Source of the DNA: Rhodanobacter sp. L36
Lineage (GTDB): Bacteria; Pseudomonadota; Gammaproteobacteria; Xanthomonadales; Rhodanobacteraceae
Direction of reading: 5' to 3'
Assembly (NCBI RefSeq): GCF_009765755.1
Contig: NZ_LMUV01000002.1
Location: 331,683 to 395,682, forward strand
Length of the DNA stretch: 64,000 nucleotides
Part shown: positions 52,756-62,281 of the stretch, piece by piece
Numbering within the stretch: position 1 is the stretch's first letter
Layout of the letters: each line of letters begins with the position of its first letter
Notes under the pieces: generated by a model
The model's database searches: none
Told to the model about the DNA's origin: nothing
Seen by the model: the letters and a program-made list of their open reading frames with translations, nothing else
Translations under genes and position numbers: made by a program

Positions 52756-53430
52756 ATGAGCAAGACCATCGACATCATCGCGAGTGACGGCCACGCGCTG
52801 TCTGCGTATGTGGCCGAACCGGAAGGTCGCGCCATCGGCGCGCTGGTGATGCTGCAGGAATTCTTCGGCGTGAATGCGCACATCCGCGAGATGGCCGATC
52901 AATACGCAAAAGATGGTTTTCACACCATCGCGCCGGCGATCTTCGACCGGGTGGAGCGCAGCGTCGAACTCGGCTACGACCCTGCAGGCATGCAGAAGGG
53001 TCGCGAGTTGCGCGCGAAACTCGACCTCGACGAAACCATGCTCGACGTGCAGGCGGCGATCGACGCCGTTGCATCGTTCGGCGCGGTCGCGGCGCTCGGC
53101 TATTGCTGGGGCGGTTCGCTCGCCTATCTCGCGGCGGCGCGCTTGAACCACGTGGTGTGCGCGGTCGGTTACTACGGCGCGCAGATCGCCGGCCATGCGG
53201 ATGAAACATTGCGCGCGCCGGTGTTGCTGCACTTCGCCGAACACGACGAATACATTCCGCTTTCGGATGTCGAACGCATACGCCACGCGCATCCCGACAT
53301 CGAGATTCACATGTATCCCGGCACCGAGCACGGCTTCAGCTGCAACGACCGGAAATTCTACGAACCGAAGGCCGCGGCGCTGGCCAGGGAACGGTCACTG
53401 GCATACCTGACTCAGCACGCACGACGCTGA
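52756..53430 (+). CDS. Dienelactone hydrolase family protein, copy 1
   Basis: The product is an alpha/beta hydrolase of 224 residues. MLQEFFGVNAHIREMADQYAKDGF is the DLH opening, the nucleophile is the cysteine in ALGYCWGGSLAY, with Asp in HFAEHDEYIP and His in GTEHGFSCND. Family enzymes open dienelactones made during aromatic breakdown, but many act on other esters. A second copy lies at the far end of the cluster. Confidence 0.9.
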   Translation: MSKTIDIIASDGHALSAYVAEPEGRAIGALVMLQEFFGVNAHIREMADQYAKDGFHTIAPAIFDRVERSVELGYDPAGMQKGRELRAKLDLDETMLDVQAAIDAVASFGAVAALGYCWGGSLAYLAAARLNHVVCAVGYYGAQIAGHADETLRAPVLLHFAEHDEYIPLSDVERIRHAHPDIEIHMYPGTEHGFSCNDRKFYEPKAAALARERSLAYLTQHARR

Positions 53431-53459
53431 TCGATTCCCACGCAGCAAAGGCCGTCCAC

Positions 53460-54461
53460 ATGCGCGTCGATTTCCATACCCACATCATGCCGCCACCGTC
53501 GCGGATTCCCGACTGGGCCGCCACGTTCGGACCGAACCGCTGGCCCAAGCTGGTTCCGCAGGACGACACCTCGGCGATGCTGATGATGGGTCAGGCGTCG
53601 GTGATGAAACTCGATGACCGCTTCTGGTCGCCCGAGCGTCGGCTGGTCGACATGGATCGACTCGGCGTGGACATGCAGGTGCTCTCGCCGATCCCGATGC
53701 TGAGTTGCTACTGGGCGCCGCCCGCCGGTGGGCAGGCAGTCGCGCGCCATCTCAACGAATACATCGCCGAAGTGGTTGCGGGACATCCCGCGCGTTTCAC
53801 CGGCATGGGCACCGTGCCATTGCATGACGCCGATCTCGCCATCGCCGAGCTGCGCTTGCTCAAGGACACGCTGAAAATTCATGCCGTGCAGATCGGCACG
53901 TGTCCGGCGAATCGCGACCTCGACGATCCGTTTCTGTTTCCGTTTTTCGAAGCGTGTCGCGACATGGACATGTCGGTGTTCGTGCATCCGATGCAGCCGC
54001 TGATCGGCGGCGAGCGCCTGGACTCCTATTACCTGCCGAACATCGTGGGCAATCCGCTGGAGACCGCGCTGGCGATGACGCGCTTCATCGTTGGCGGCGT
54101 GATGGAACGCCTGCCCGATCTGCGCATCTGTTTCGCACATGGCGGCGGCGCGTTTTCGCATGTGCTCGGCCGCGTGGACAAGGGCTTCGCGGTGCGCAGC
54201 GAAATGCACGAACACATCGAGCGACCGCCCAGCGATTACGCCCGCATGATCTACGTCGATGCGATGACGTTCGATCCATCGAGCCTGCGGCTGGTGGTCG
54301 AAAAGCACGGCGCCGATCGCGTGCTGATGGGCAGCGATTATCCGTTCCTGCTCGGCGATTCCGATCCGGTCGCGGGCGTGCAGGCCGCGAATCTCCCGGA
54401 CGACGTGACACGCGCGATCCTCGAAGAGAACGTCTGGAAATTCATGAGCGACGGAAGGTGA
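53460..54461 (+). CDS. Amidohydrolase-family (ACMSD-like) decarboxylase/hydrolase
   Basis: The product has 333 residues in a metal-dependent TIM barrel. Metal ligands are MRVDFHTHIMPP at the start, the histidine in MSVFVHPMQPL, ICFAHGGGAFSHV and the aspartate in VLMGSDYPFLLGDSDP. The sequence resembles the amidohydrolase-2 group that includes aminocarboxymuconate-semialdehyde and resorcylate decarboxylases, so it probably removes a carboxyl group from, or hydrates, a ring-derived acid. The substrate is unknown. Confidence 0.87.
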   Translation: MRVDFHTHIMPPPSRIPDWAATFGPNRWPKLVPQDDTSAMLMMGQASVMKLDDRFWSPERRLVDMDRLGVDMQVLSPIPMLSCYWAPPAGGQAVARHLNEYIAEVVAGHPARFTGMGTVPLHDADLAIAELRLLKDTLKIHAVQIGTCPANRDLDDPFLFPFFEACRDMDMSVFVHPMQPLIGGERLDSYYLPNIVGNPLETALAMTRFIVGGVMERLPDLRICFAHGGGAFSHVLGRVDKGFAVRSEMHEHIERPPSDYARMIYVDAMTFDPSSLRLVVEKHGADRVLMGSDYPFLLGDSDPVAGVQAANLPDDVTRAILEENVWKFMSDGR

Positions 54462-54468
54462 TCACGTC

Positions 54469-55932
54469 ATGAGCATTCCCATGCGCAACCCCGATCGACC
54501 CGACGACTTCGGCGCTACCGCCATGCCGCTGCCGTCGATCGACATCGATCGTCTCGTTGACGGACAGAAGATCGGTCGACTGGTGATCCGCGTGGTGATC
54601 CTTTCGCTGCTGGTGCAATGCGCGGACGGCTTCGATCTTGCGGCGATGTCGTACGCCGCGCCGGAACTGATCCGCTCGTGGCATTTTCCGGCGGCGTCGC
54701 TCGGGCCGGTGTTCAGCGCCGGCATCGTCGGCATGGCACTCGGCGGTCCTTTGCTTGGATACGTGGGCGACCGCTTCGGCCGGCGCATCGCCATACTGCT
54801 TTCCACGATCATCTATGGTCTTTTCAGCCTGCTGATCGTGACCTCGCACGATCTGCACACGATGCTGATCCTGCGTTTCATTTCCGGCGTGGGGCTCGGC
54901 GGCTTGCTGCCGAACACGGTCGCGCTGAATGCGGAGTTCGCGCCCAAACGATTGCGCGCCACGCTGATCATCGTGATGTTCATGGGGCTGGCGGTCGGCG
55001 GCATTCTTCCGTCGGTGGTGGCCACCACGTTGCAGGCGCGCTTCGGCTGGCATGCGTTCTTCATCGTCGGCGGCATCGCGCCACTGCTGCTTTCCATCGT
55101 GCTGTTCGCGATGCTGCCGGAGTCGATCAAGTTTCTGGTCAATCGCAACCGCGAAGGTGATCAGGCACACGCCACGCGACTGGCGACGAAGCTGCGCCCC
55201 GATCTGCGGATCACCGAACAGACACGCGTATTGATCGCCACGGCGCGCAAGGGCACCGACAGTTTTTCGCCGGCGCTGCTTTTTTCGAACGGCCTGGCGT
55301 GGATCACGCTGCTGGTGTGGCTGCTTTTTTCCGCCGCGCTGGTGGTCAACTTTTTCGTCAACAGCTGGATGCCGACGCTATTTCGCGCGAGCGGTTTGTC
55401 GAGCGATCAGACGGCCATCACGCAGGCGTGCTACTACGTCGGCGGCATCGTCGGCGGCCTGATCATCAGCCGCTTGATCGACCGCTGGGGCATCGCCGCG
55501 ATCGCCGCGTTCTTTGTCATCGGTTGTCCGGTGGTGGCGTCGATCGGCACGCCTGGCCTGTCGCATGTCGCGTTGATGGGTGTGGTGTTTCTCACCGGCG
55601 CGTGCGTGCTCGGCAGCCAGCTGGGCATGAACGCGGTGACCGGCATGATCTACCCGACCAGCATCCGTTCGAAGGGCGCGGGCTGGGCCAGCGCGATCGG
55701 TCGTGCGGTATCCACGGCCGGGCCGATCGCCGGTGGCTGGCTCATCGCGAAACACACGCCGCTGCCGAAACTTTTCCTGGCGCCGCTGGTGCCGCTGGTG
55801 GCCGGATCGATCGGCGCGTTTGCGCTGCTGTATCTGTGCTTCCGCCGCTTCCGCAGCTGGCGCCTCAGCGAGACGGCCGCGGGCGACCCGCTCGCGTCGA
55901 ACGCTGCCCAACCCATCACTTCGAGGAACTGA
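54469..55932 (+). CDS. MFS transporter of the aromatic acid:H+ symporter type
   Basis: The product is an inner-membrane carrier of 487 residues with twelve helices. It starts with a soluble leader, then LSLLVQCADGFDLAAMSYAAPEL, the DGFDL-type motif of the AAHS family. GYVGDRFGRRIAILLS is the loop 2-3 signature and RFISGVGLGGLLPNTVALNAEF is helix 4. It imports an aromatic or other organic acid for the cluster. Confidence 0.88.
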   Translation: MSIPMRNPDRPDDFGATAMPLPSIDIDRLVDGQKIGRLVIRVVILSLLVQCADGFDLAAMSYAAPELIRSWHFPAASLGPVFSAGIVGMALGGPLLGYVGDRFGRRIAILLSTIIYGLFSLLIVTSHDLHTMLILRFISGVGLGGLLPNTVALNAEFAPKRLRATLIIVMFMGLAVGGILPSVVATTLQARFGWHAFFIVGGIAPLLLSIVLFAMLPESIKFLVNRNREGDQAHATRLATKLRPDLRITEQTRVLIATARKGTDSFSPALLFSNGLAWITLLVWLLFSAALVVNFFVNSWMPTLFRASGLSSDQTAITQACYYVGGIVGGLIISRLIDRWGIAAIAAFFVIGCPVVASIGTPGLSHVALMGVVFLTGACVLGSQLGMNAVTGMIYPTSIRSKGAGWASAIGRAVSTAGPIAGGWLIAKHTPLPKLFLAPLVPLVAGSIGAFALLYLCFRRFRSWRLSETAAGDPLASNAAQPITSRN

Positions 55933-55935
55933 TCC

Positions 55936-56688
55936 ATGCACGAAACGAACGCCGACCTCGAACACGTCGAGACCGAAAGCGAACTGCGCCAGAAGGTCGC
56001 GACGATGTGCATGATGCTGAACCTGCAAGGTTCGGTCGGCATGTTCGGTCACGTGTCGATCCGCGTGCCCGGCACCGAGCGGATTCTGCTCAGCCCGGGC
56101 GCGGGTTCGGAGAAAGGTGCAGTCACGCCGGAGCAGGTGTTCGTGTTCCACCTCAACGGCGACATCCTCGAACATCCCGGCGGCGAAGTTCCGCTGGAGT
56201 GGCGCATCCACACGCAAATCCACCGCGACCGCCCCGAGATCATGAGCATCACGCACCTGCATGCGCAGCACTCCACGCTGCTGGGCATTGCCGGTCGCGA
56301 GATCGTGCCGGTGTTTTTGCACGGCGCGTTTCTGCACACCGGCGTGCCGACCTGGGATGACCCGCGACTGGTCGTCAACGACGCGCAGGCGGCATCGCTG
56401 TCGGCCGCGCTGGGCGACCACGTCGCCATACAACAGCGTGGACACGGCAGCGTGGTGGTGGGCGAAACGGCGGAGATCGCCTTCTTCCGCAGCACATTCC
56501 TGGAGGAGAACGCGCGCAAGCAGGTGGAAGCGGAAATCCTCGGTGGCGCGCTGCCGTTGCGGCCCGAGGAAGCCGCGGATTGCGCGCGCGGCACGTTCAA
56601 CCCGCGACTGCTCCGGCTGTTGTGGAATTACTACCAGCGTAAGGCGGAGCAGGAGCTCGCCAATCAGGTGCCACGGATGACGAACTAG
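55936..56688 (+). CDS. Class II aldolase/adducin-family protein
   Basis: The product has 250 residues. Zinc-binding histidines lie in SITHLHAQHSTLL and in AIQQRGHGSVVVG, the catalytic glutamate region is GEVPLEWRIH, and NLQGSVGMFGHVSIRVPGTERILLSPG opens the fold. Some members are aldolases; others decarboxylate ring acids such as 3,4-dihydroxyphthalate. It starts 3 bases after the transporter gene. The reaction here is not known. Confidence 0.87.
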   Translation: MHETNADLEHVETESELRQKVATMCMMLNLQGSVGMFGHVSIRVPGTERILLSPGAGSEKGAVTPEQVFVFHLNGDILEHPGGEVPLEWRIHTQIHRDRPEIMSITHLHAQHSTLLGIAGREIVPVFLHGAFLHTGVPTWDDPRLVVNDAQAASLSAALGDHVAIQQRGHGSVVVGETAEIAFFRSTFLEENARKQVEAEILGGALPLRPEEAADCARGTFNPRLLRLLWNYYQRKAEQELANQVPRMTN

Positions 56689-56893
56689 ACGCGACACCGC
56701 TCTCGCAACGGTCGGCCTGACGCCGGCAACGAAGCTTCAGAGAAAGCGGCGGCCATGTGGGCCGTCGGGGAACGTGCGTGCAAAAAAATGCGATTGGCTA
56801 CCTCCCACTGGCGTGACATGAAGTCGCGGAATTCGATATCGGGACACGGGGTGAAGCCAGCGACGCCGACATCAAATCACGGGAGAGAAACCA

Positions 56894-58243
56894 ATGCGCA
56901 AGAACAACGATCCGCCGTTTCGCCACACCGCGCTGAAACTCGCGCTTACTGCATGCCTGACGCTAACCGCGATGAGTCACGCGGCCCGCGTTCACGCCGC
57001 AGACGCGCCGCCACCGATCGACGACATCCAGGGGCAAGTGGCGAATCCGAGCAAGGACTGGCTGCACCAGCCGGGCATGACGGGCGACTGGGGCGGCGAA
57101 CGCACGAAGCTGTCGCACGAAGGCATCGACATTTTTTCCAGCTATCAGGTGCAGACCGCCGACATCATCAAGGGTGGCGTGCGCAAAGGTACCGAGACGA
57201 ACAATCAGGTGATCCTCGGCGCCAATTTCGACCTGAGCAAATTGATGGATATTCCCGGCGGCGCATTCACGCTGGCGGTGTCGGATCGCTACGGCGCCAA
57301 CGCCTCCACCATCGCCGGCGTGCGCGTCACCATCAACAGCAACTACGGTGAAGGCGAAAATTTCCGGCTCGCCAACATGAGCTTCAAGCAGAGCCTGCTG
57401 AAAGGCCGGCTGAGTTATCAGCTCGGTTACTTTCCAGCCGCCGCGGAGTTCGATTACAACCCGCTGCTGTGCAGCTTTCTCAACCAGGGTTTCTGCGGGC
57501 ATCCCAATTCGCTGGCGGCGGATTCCAGTGGATTCCAGAATCCGCCCGGCGCGCAACTCGGTGCACGCGTCACCGGATTCGTGTTGCCGGACCTGTACAT
57601 CAAGGTCGGCGTGTTCGACGTCAATCCCACGCGCTTCACCAACCCCGACGAAGGCTTCCGGCTGGACCGGCATGGCGACACCGGCACGATCTACCTGAGC
57701 GAACTGGGCTGGAACGCGAGCCTCGGTCCGGACAACCTGCCCGGCCACTACAAGATCGGCACGTACTACGACACCAGCGCCGCGCCCGACGTGGTCAACC
57801 CGAAAATCATGCACAACGGACGCAAGAGCGCATGGCTGTCGGTCGACCAGATGCTGTTCAATCTCGGTGACGATACGACTCGCGGCCTGTACGTGTTCGG
57901 CAACCTCACGCAGGCCAATCGCGATAACTCGCAGATCCAGAGCTACGACTCGGCCGGCTTCGTTTTCCTCGGCCCGCTCGCGAGCCGGCCTGATGACGTG
58001 CTCAGCCTGGGTTTTGCAAAATCGAACTTGAACCATCGCAAGCTGGCGTCGGAAATCCAGAAGCGGCCGACCTTCGGTTACATCGGTGCGGAGCGTTACA
58101 TCGACCTGTCGTACAAGATCCAGCTGACGCCGTGGCTGTTCCTCACACCGGATTTCCAGTACCTGATTCACCCCGGCGTTTTCACTGGCGCGCGTTACCC
58201 CAACGCCAAGGTGATCGGCGGCGAACTGGCGTTCAAGTTCTGA
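56894..58243 (+). CDS. OprB-type carbohydrate-selective porin
   Basis: The product has 449 residues with a signal peptide ending AARVHAADA. It shows family strings WLHQPGMTGDWGGERTKLSHEGIDIFSSYQ, PGGAFTLAVSDRYG, FRLANMSFKQSLL, YYDTSAAPD and a C-terminal beta-strand VIGGELAFKF. OprB porins pass sugars and other small solutes through the outer membrane; here it would admit the cluster's substrate. GGGAGAG precedes the ATG. 205 bases separate it from the aldolase gene, so it may have its own promoter. Confidence 0.87.
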   Translation: MRKNNDPPFRHTALKLALTACLTLTAMSHAARVHAADAPPPIDDIQGQVANPSKDWLHQPGMTGDWGGERTKLSHEGIDIFSSYQVQTADIIKGGVRKGTETNNQVILGANFDLSKLMDIPGGAFTLAVSDRYGANASTIAGVRVTINSNYGEGENFRLANMSFKQSLLKGRLSYQLGYFPAAAEFDYNPLLCSFLNQGFCGHPNSLAADSSGFQNPPGAQLGARVTGFVLPDLYIKVGVFDVNPTRFTNPDEGFRLDRHGDTGTIYLSELGWNASLGPDNLPGHYKIGTYYDTSAAPDVVNPKIMHNGRKSAWLSVDQMLFNLGDDTTRGLYVFGNLTQANRDNSQIQSYDSAGFVFLGPLASRPDDVLSLGFAKSNLNHRKLASEIQKRPTFGYIGAERYIDLSYKIQLTPWLFLTPDFQYLIHPGVFTGARYPNAKVIGGELAFKF

Positions 58244-58320
58244 CGTTCGACGATCATCGCTTTCCGCGCGCCGAATCGCTCGGTGCGTTCAAGCACACCT
58301 AAAAAATGTAGGAGGTTTCC

Positions 58321-58986
58321 GTGGCTCACTGGATCACCATCACGGCCGCAGACGGCCACGCATTCGACGCCTATCGCGACGGCCCCGACGACGCGGCATA
58401 TTGTCTGGTCGTCGCGCAGGAGATTTTCGGCGTCAACCCCCACATGCGTTATGCCTGCGCGCAACTTGCCGCTGCGGGCTTCGCGGTGATCGCGCCGGCC
58501 CTGCTCGATCGTGCCGAACGCAAACTGGAACTGGGTTACAGCGCCGAAGACTTGCAGCACGGCTTCGCGCTGCGCGCGCGCGTGCCGGAATCCGCCACGG
58601 TGATGGACATCGAAGCCACCCGCGCGGTGTTCGGCGCCCGCAAGGTCGGCATCATCGGTTACTGCTGGGGCGGTCGCGTGGCCTGGTGGGGTGCAACGCG
58701 CAGCGATGCATTTGCCGCATCGGTGGCGTGGTACGGCGGCGGCATCGCTGCGGATCGCAACGAACTACCGCGCTGTCCGGTGCAGATGCACTTCGGCGAA
58801 ATCGATCACTCTATTTCGATGGATGACGTCGAAGCCATTCGCACCGCGCAGCCCGGCGTGGAAATCTTCGTGTACAAAGGCGCCGCACACGGTTTCGGCT
58901 GCGAGGAGCGGCCCACGTTCGATCCGGCATCGTACGAACTGGCGCAATCACGCACGGTGGAGTTTTTCCACGAGCATCTCGCCTGA
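58321..58986 (+). CDS. Dienelactone hydrolase family protein, copy 2
   Basis: The product is a 221-residue paralogue of the hydrolase at 52756. The opening VVAQEIFGVNPHMRYACAQLAAAGF, nucleophile cysteine in IIGYCWGGRVAWW, Asp in HFGEIDHSIS and His in GAAHGFGCEE are all kept. The start is GTG with TAGGAGG upstream. It converges on the LysR gene. Confidence 0.9.
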   Translation: MAHWITITAADGHAFDAYRDGPDDAAYCLVVAQEIFGVNPHMRYACAQLAAAGFAVIAPALLDRAERKLELGYSAEDLQHGFALRARVPESATVMDIEATRAVFGARKVGIIGYCWGGRVAWWGATRSDAFAASVAWYGGGIAADRNELPRCPVQMHFGEIDHSISMDDVEAIRTAQPGVEIFVYKGAAHGFGCEERPTFDPASYELAQSRTVEFFHEHLA

Positions 58987-59011
58987 CAAGCGACCCGACG
59001 CAGCGGACCGT

Positions 59012-59899
59012 TCAATCGCCGCTGCGTATCCAGTCGCAGAACGCGCGGATTTTCGGCTCCTTACCGCTGCTCACCGGATTCACCAGGTAGTAGCCCAGCT
59101 CGCGATGCAGGATTTGCGGGCAAGGAATCATCAGCCGGCCCTCGCGGATGTCGTCGTCGACATAGGCTTTCTGCACGATGGCGACGCCGCTGCCTTCGAG
59201 TGCGAAACGATGCACCAGGCCAAGATCTTCGAACGACATGACCTTGCTCAGCGCATCGGCGTCGGCCACGCCGGCGTTGTCGAACCAGTCCGGCCAGTCG
59301 TCGGCACGCGCGTGCGTCTGCAGGAGCGTCTTGCCGACGAGGTCCTGCGGCTTGCGCAGATGAAATTGCCTGGCGAATGCCTTCGTGCACACCGGCACGA
59401 GTTCGTCGCGAAACAGCAGGTGGCTGGTGAGACCGCGCCAGTGTCCGCGGCCGTAACGGATGCCGACGTCGATATCCTGATTCTCGAAATCCACCAGGCT
59501 CGCGCCGGACACCGATACCAGCCGCACATCGATATCGGGAAACAGACGGCTGAACGCCGGCAGCCGCGGCGTCAGCCAACGGCTCAGCAACAGCGGATAT
59601 CCCTTGATGGTGAGCGTGGTGCGCAGCGAGGCCGCAGAAGAAAAACTTGCCGTGGCGCGACGCATGTCCTCGAACGCACCATGCAGCGCATCGGCGTAGG
59701 CAGCGGCACTCGGCGTGAGTTCGAGCTGGTTGCTGCGACGCTCGAACAAGCGCGTGCTGAAGTATTCCTCGAGCACCGCGATCTGATGACTCACTGCGCC
59801 CTGCGTCACATTGAGCTCGCGCGCTGCCCTGGTGAAATTCAGATGGCGCGACGCTGCTTCGAAAGCCAGCAGTGGATTGAGCGGAGGCAGCGAGCGCAT
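59012..59899 (-). CDS. LysR-family regulator (GcvA-like)
   Basis: The product has 295 residues. The N-terminal winged helix reads AFEAASRHLNFTRAARELNVTQGAVSHQIAVLEEYFSTRLFER. The C-terminal effector domain includes DIDVGIRYGRGHWRGL, as in GcvA/TrpI relatives. It is convergent with the catabolic operon, not divergent, but is the only regulator beside it, so it is the likely controller of 49496-58986 in response to a substrate or intermediate (inference). Confidence 0.9.
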   Translation of the reverse strand: MRSLPPLNPLLAFEAASRHLNFTRAARELNVTQGAVSHQIAVLEEYFSTRLFERRSNQLELTPSAAAYADALHGAFEDMRRATASFSSAASLRTTLTIKGYPLLLSRWLTPRLPAFSRLFPDIDVRLVSVSGASLVDFENQDIDVGIRYGRGHWRGLTSHLLFRDELVPVCTKAFARQFHLRKPQDLVGKTLLQTHARADDWPDWFDNAGVADADALSKVMSFEDLGLVHRFALEGSGVAIVQKAYVDDDIREGRLMIPCPQILHRELGYYLVNPVSSGKEPKIRAFCDWIRSGD

Positions 59900-60000
59900 G
59901 AGCGATTTCCGTAACCGATAGCCAGAGCTTCAGACTATAGGCAATGCCCGCCGCGCTGGCCAACCGTGGTGCACCGGCGCAGCGGAGAAAAATCTGCATG

Positions 60001-60030
60001 AAAAAAGGACGGATCGCTCCGTCCTTTTTT
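60001..60030 (-). terminator. Terminator after the small membrane protein gene
   Basis: A 13-bp stem made of an A-run plus GGACGGA pairs with TCCGTCC plus a T-run, with loop TCGC. It lies 24 bases past the stop of the gene at 60054-60479 and can act on either strand. Confidence 0.85.
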
Positions 60031-60053
60031 CTTTACTTCATCGCAGAAAAATA

Positions 60054-60479
60054 TCAGTGCGATGCGGCGAGCATGCTGCCGAAGAAGATGGCAAACAGCA
60101 CGCCGATGATCACCGCGAGCAGGATGAAGATCACCAGGTTGATCAGCTGCACCAGCACGGCCTTGCCGTAACCGATCTGCTGGCCATCCTGCGCGGGCAG
60201 CAGGTAGTTGATGACGGCACCGCCCACCAGCAGGTTCACCACCAGCGACAGGAAACCGCTCAAGCCCATCGGCAACACCATGCGCAACACGAACGAAACG
60301 ACGAAGCCGATCACGAGCGTCAGCAGCACCGCGCCCAGCGCGCGCAGATACGACGGCATGAAGCCGACCACCATGCGAAACGCCAGACACAACACCAGGC
60401 CGCCGACCAGGATGCTCACCACGAACATGATCAGCATGGCGAACAGGCCCATGCCGGCCAAAAGTCCCAACGTATTCAT
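60054..60479 (-). CDS. Small polytopic membrane protein, unknown function
   Basis: The product has 141 residues with four strongly hydrophobic helices (LGLLAGMGLFAMLIMFVVSILVGGLVLCLAF and others) and a short polar loop, LPAQDGQQIGYGKA. It is found between the LysR gene and the polymerase gene as a single-gene unit with its own terminator. I do not recognise the family. Confidence 0.72.
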   Translation of the reverse strand: MNTLGLLAGMGLFAMLIMFVVSILVGGLVLCLAFRMVVGFMPSYLRALGAVLLTLVIGFVVSFVLRMVLPMGLSGFLSLVVNLLVGGAVINYLLPAQDGQQIGYGKAVLVQLINLVIFILLAVIIGVLFAIFFGSMLAASH

Positions 60480-60636
60480 AGAACCCCCAAACGTAGTCAG
60501 AAGATCCGCCGCGCTCCCCAGATCGCGTGCCGGCGGGTACGCCAGCCTAGCTCATTCCGCATTCACCGGCGCCACGGCACTGTCTCCTTTTGCGAGACGC
60601 GGGCAAGCTACAACACCCGCTCGCTTGAGATATCGC

Positions 60637-62004
60637 ATGAGCCTGCGCAGCCTCTTCGTCGACTTCAACAGTTACTTCGCCTCGGTCGAACAACACGAGG
60701 ACGAAACGCTGCGCGGACGGCCGGTCGGCGTGGTGCCTGTCGCCGCCGAAACCACCAGCCTGATCGCCGCCAGCTATGAAGCAAAAGCCTTCGGTGTCGG
60801 CACCGGTACGCAAGTACGCGACGCACGACGCATGTGTCCGGACATCCAGATTCGCGTCGCGCGACCGGAGCGCTACGTGTACTGGCATCACAAGCTGATC
60901 GAAGCGATCGACCATGCGATTCCCATCGCGCGCGTCGGTTCCATCGATGAAGTGGCCTGCGAACTCGTCGGCCGGCAACGCCAACGCCACGTCGCCGAAG
61001 ACATCGCCGCGCAGGTGAAACGCGAAGTCGCAATCGCCGCACCCGGCGGCGCGATCCGTTGCTCGATCGGCATCGCGCCCAACGACTTCCTTGCCAAAAC
61101 CGCGTCGGACATGCGCAAGCCCGACGGCCTCACCGTGATCGAGCAAACCGATCTGCCGCACATGTTGCACGCGCTTGCGTTGCGCGATCTCTGCGGCATC
61201 GGGCGCTCGATGGAAGCGCGGCTGCACGACGCCGGCATCACCACCGTCGCGCAACTCACCGCCGTCGACAAGCATCGGCTGCGACACGTCTGGGGCGGCA
61301 TCGAAGGCGAACGCATGTGGGGATTGCTGCGCGGCGCGTGGCTGCCGACCGCGCCGACCGAACGCGGATCGATCGGCCACTCGCACGTGCTTGGCCCGGA
61401 ATTGCGTACTGCCGTCGGTGCACGCGCCGTGCTGAAAAAACTGCTGGTCAAAGCGGCGATGCGCATGCGTCGCGAGGAAATGCTCGGCGGCGCGCTGGCC
61501 GTACGCATCCGCTTCATCGGCCACGATCAGCGCTGGGAGCGCGACCTCACGTTCGACCCCACCGACGACAGCCGCGAACTGCTGCGCCTGCTCAATGGCA
61601 TGCTCGAAAGCGCGCACCACCAGCGCGCCCTCCCCGGACCGATCGGCGCGATGCCGCTCTCCGTCAGCGTCACCCTGATGCGACTCGTGCCACGCGTGCA
61701 AAGCAGCGGCTCGCTGTTTGCACCCGTGCAAGACACGCGCCGCGTCGACGCGCTCGTCGATCACATCAACAGCAAGTTCGGCTACAACAAGGTCTACTTC
61801 GGCAGCATGCAACTCGCCCTCGAACACGACGCCGCGCCCATGCGCATCCCGTTCAACCGCGTGCCCGATGCCAAGAGCGAAAACGAAGCCACCGCCGAAG
61901 GCGACGCCAGCCACAACGCGCTGTGGCTGCAATCGCTGAACCGTTACAAAGTGCTCGCCGAAGGCGAGCATCGGCGGAGAGAAGGGAAAGATCGAAAGTC
62001 GTGA
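60637..62004 (+). CDS. Y-family DNA polymerase
   Basis: The product is a translesion polymerase of 455 residues in the DinB/UmuC superfamily. The palm carries LFVDFNSYFASVEQ and VGSIDEVACEL, where the Asp and Glu bind the metals, and YEAKAFGVGTGTQVRDARR lies between. CSIGIAPNDFLAKTASDMRKPDGLTVI and LCGIGRSMEARLHDAGI (helix-hairpin-helix) follow, and a little-finger domain occupies about 240-400. A polar, charged tail replaces the beta-clamp motif, which I could not see. It probably works in DNA-damage tolerance. It is the last ordinary chromosomal gene before the cassette array. Confidence 0.85.
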   Translation: MSLRSLFVDFNSYFASVEQHEDETLRGRPVGVVPVAAETTSLIAASYEAKAFGVGTGTQVRDARRMCPDIQIRVARPERYVYWHHKLIEAIDHAIPIARVGSIDEVACELVGRQRQRHVAEDIAAQVKREVAIAAPGGAIRCSIGIAPNDFLAKTASDMRKPDGLTVIEQTDLPHMLHALALRDLCGIGRSMEARLHDAGITTVAQLTAVDKHRLRHVWGGIEGERMWGLLRGAWLPTAPTERGSIGHSHVLGPELRTAVGARAVLKKLLVKAAMRMRREEMLGGALAVRIRFIGHDQRWERDLTFDPTDDSRELLRLLNGMLESAHHQRALPGPIGAMPLSVSVTLMRLVPRVQSSGSLFAPVQDTRRVDALVDHINSKFGYNKVYFGSMQLALEHDAAPMRIPFNRVPDAKSENEATAEGDASHNALWLQSLNRYKVLAEGEHRRREGKDRKS

Positions 62005-62267
62005 GCGTGGGCTGGCCGTGGGATACCGCGCCCACCTGCCATCTTTCCCGCGCCGTCGACTGACTTCCATACGGTTTATTTCCCCGCTTTCGCGGGCATA
62101 AGACATAGCGCCTCATGCAGCACGATATGCAAGGGCCTTGCTGCCACCCGGCATGCCGCGCCGCAATCCGGCAACTCCCTGTAACCAGGCAGGAATCGCT
62201 CGCTTGACGGAGAGCCGGCGACCGCTGAACATCCGCTGCATATGCCCCGATGTGGGGTCTAATAAGC
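62005..62267. other. Junction between polymerase gene and cassette array
   Basis: About 260 bases contain no convincing gene. If an integron attI site is present on this side it should lie in this stretch, directly before GTTAGCC at 62268. No remnant of an integrase reading frame is recognised on either strand. Confidence 0.5.
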
Positions 62268-62274
62268 GTTAGCC
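62268..62274 (+). other. Integron core site (GTTAGCC) before the first cassette
   Basis: GTTAGCC fits the GTTRRRY core where cassettes join attI or a preceding attC. It lies 8 bases before the first cassette start codon. No attC-like inverted structure precedes it, so it is an attI candidate or a remnant. Confidence 0.45.
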
Positions 62275-62281
62275 GTAAACC

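Noticed and set aside
62005..62280. Possible integrase remnant before the cassette array
   Set aside because: No tyrosine-recombinase motif could be seen on either strand, and the space is too short for intI.
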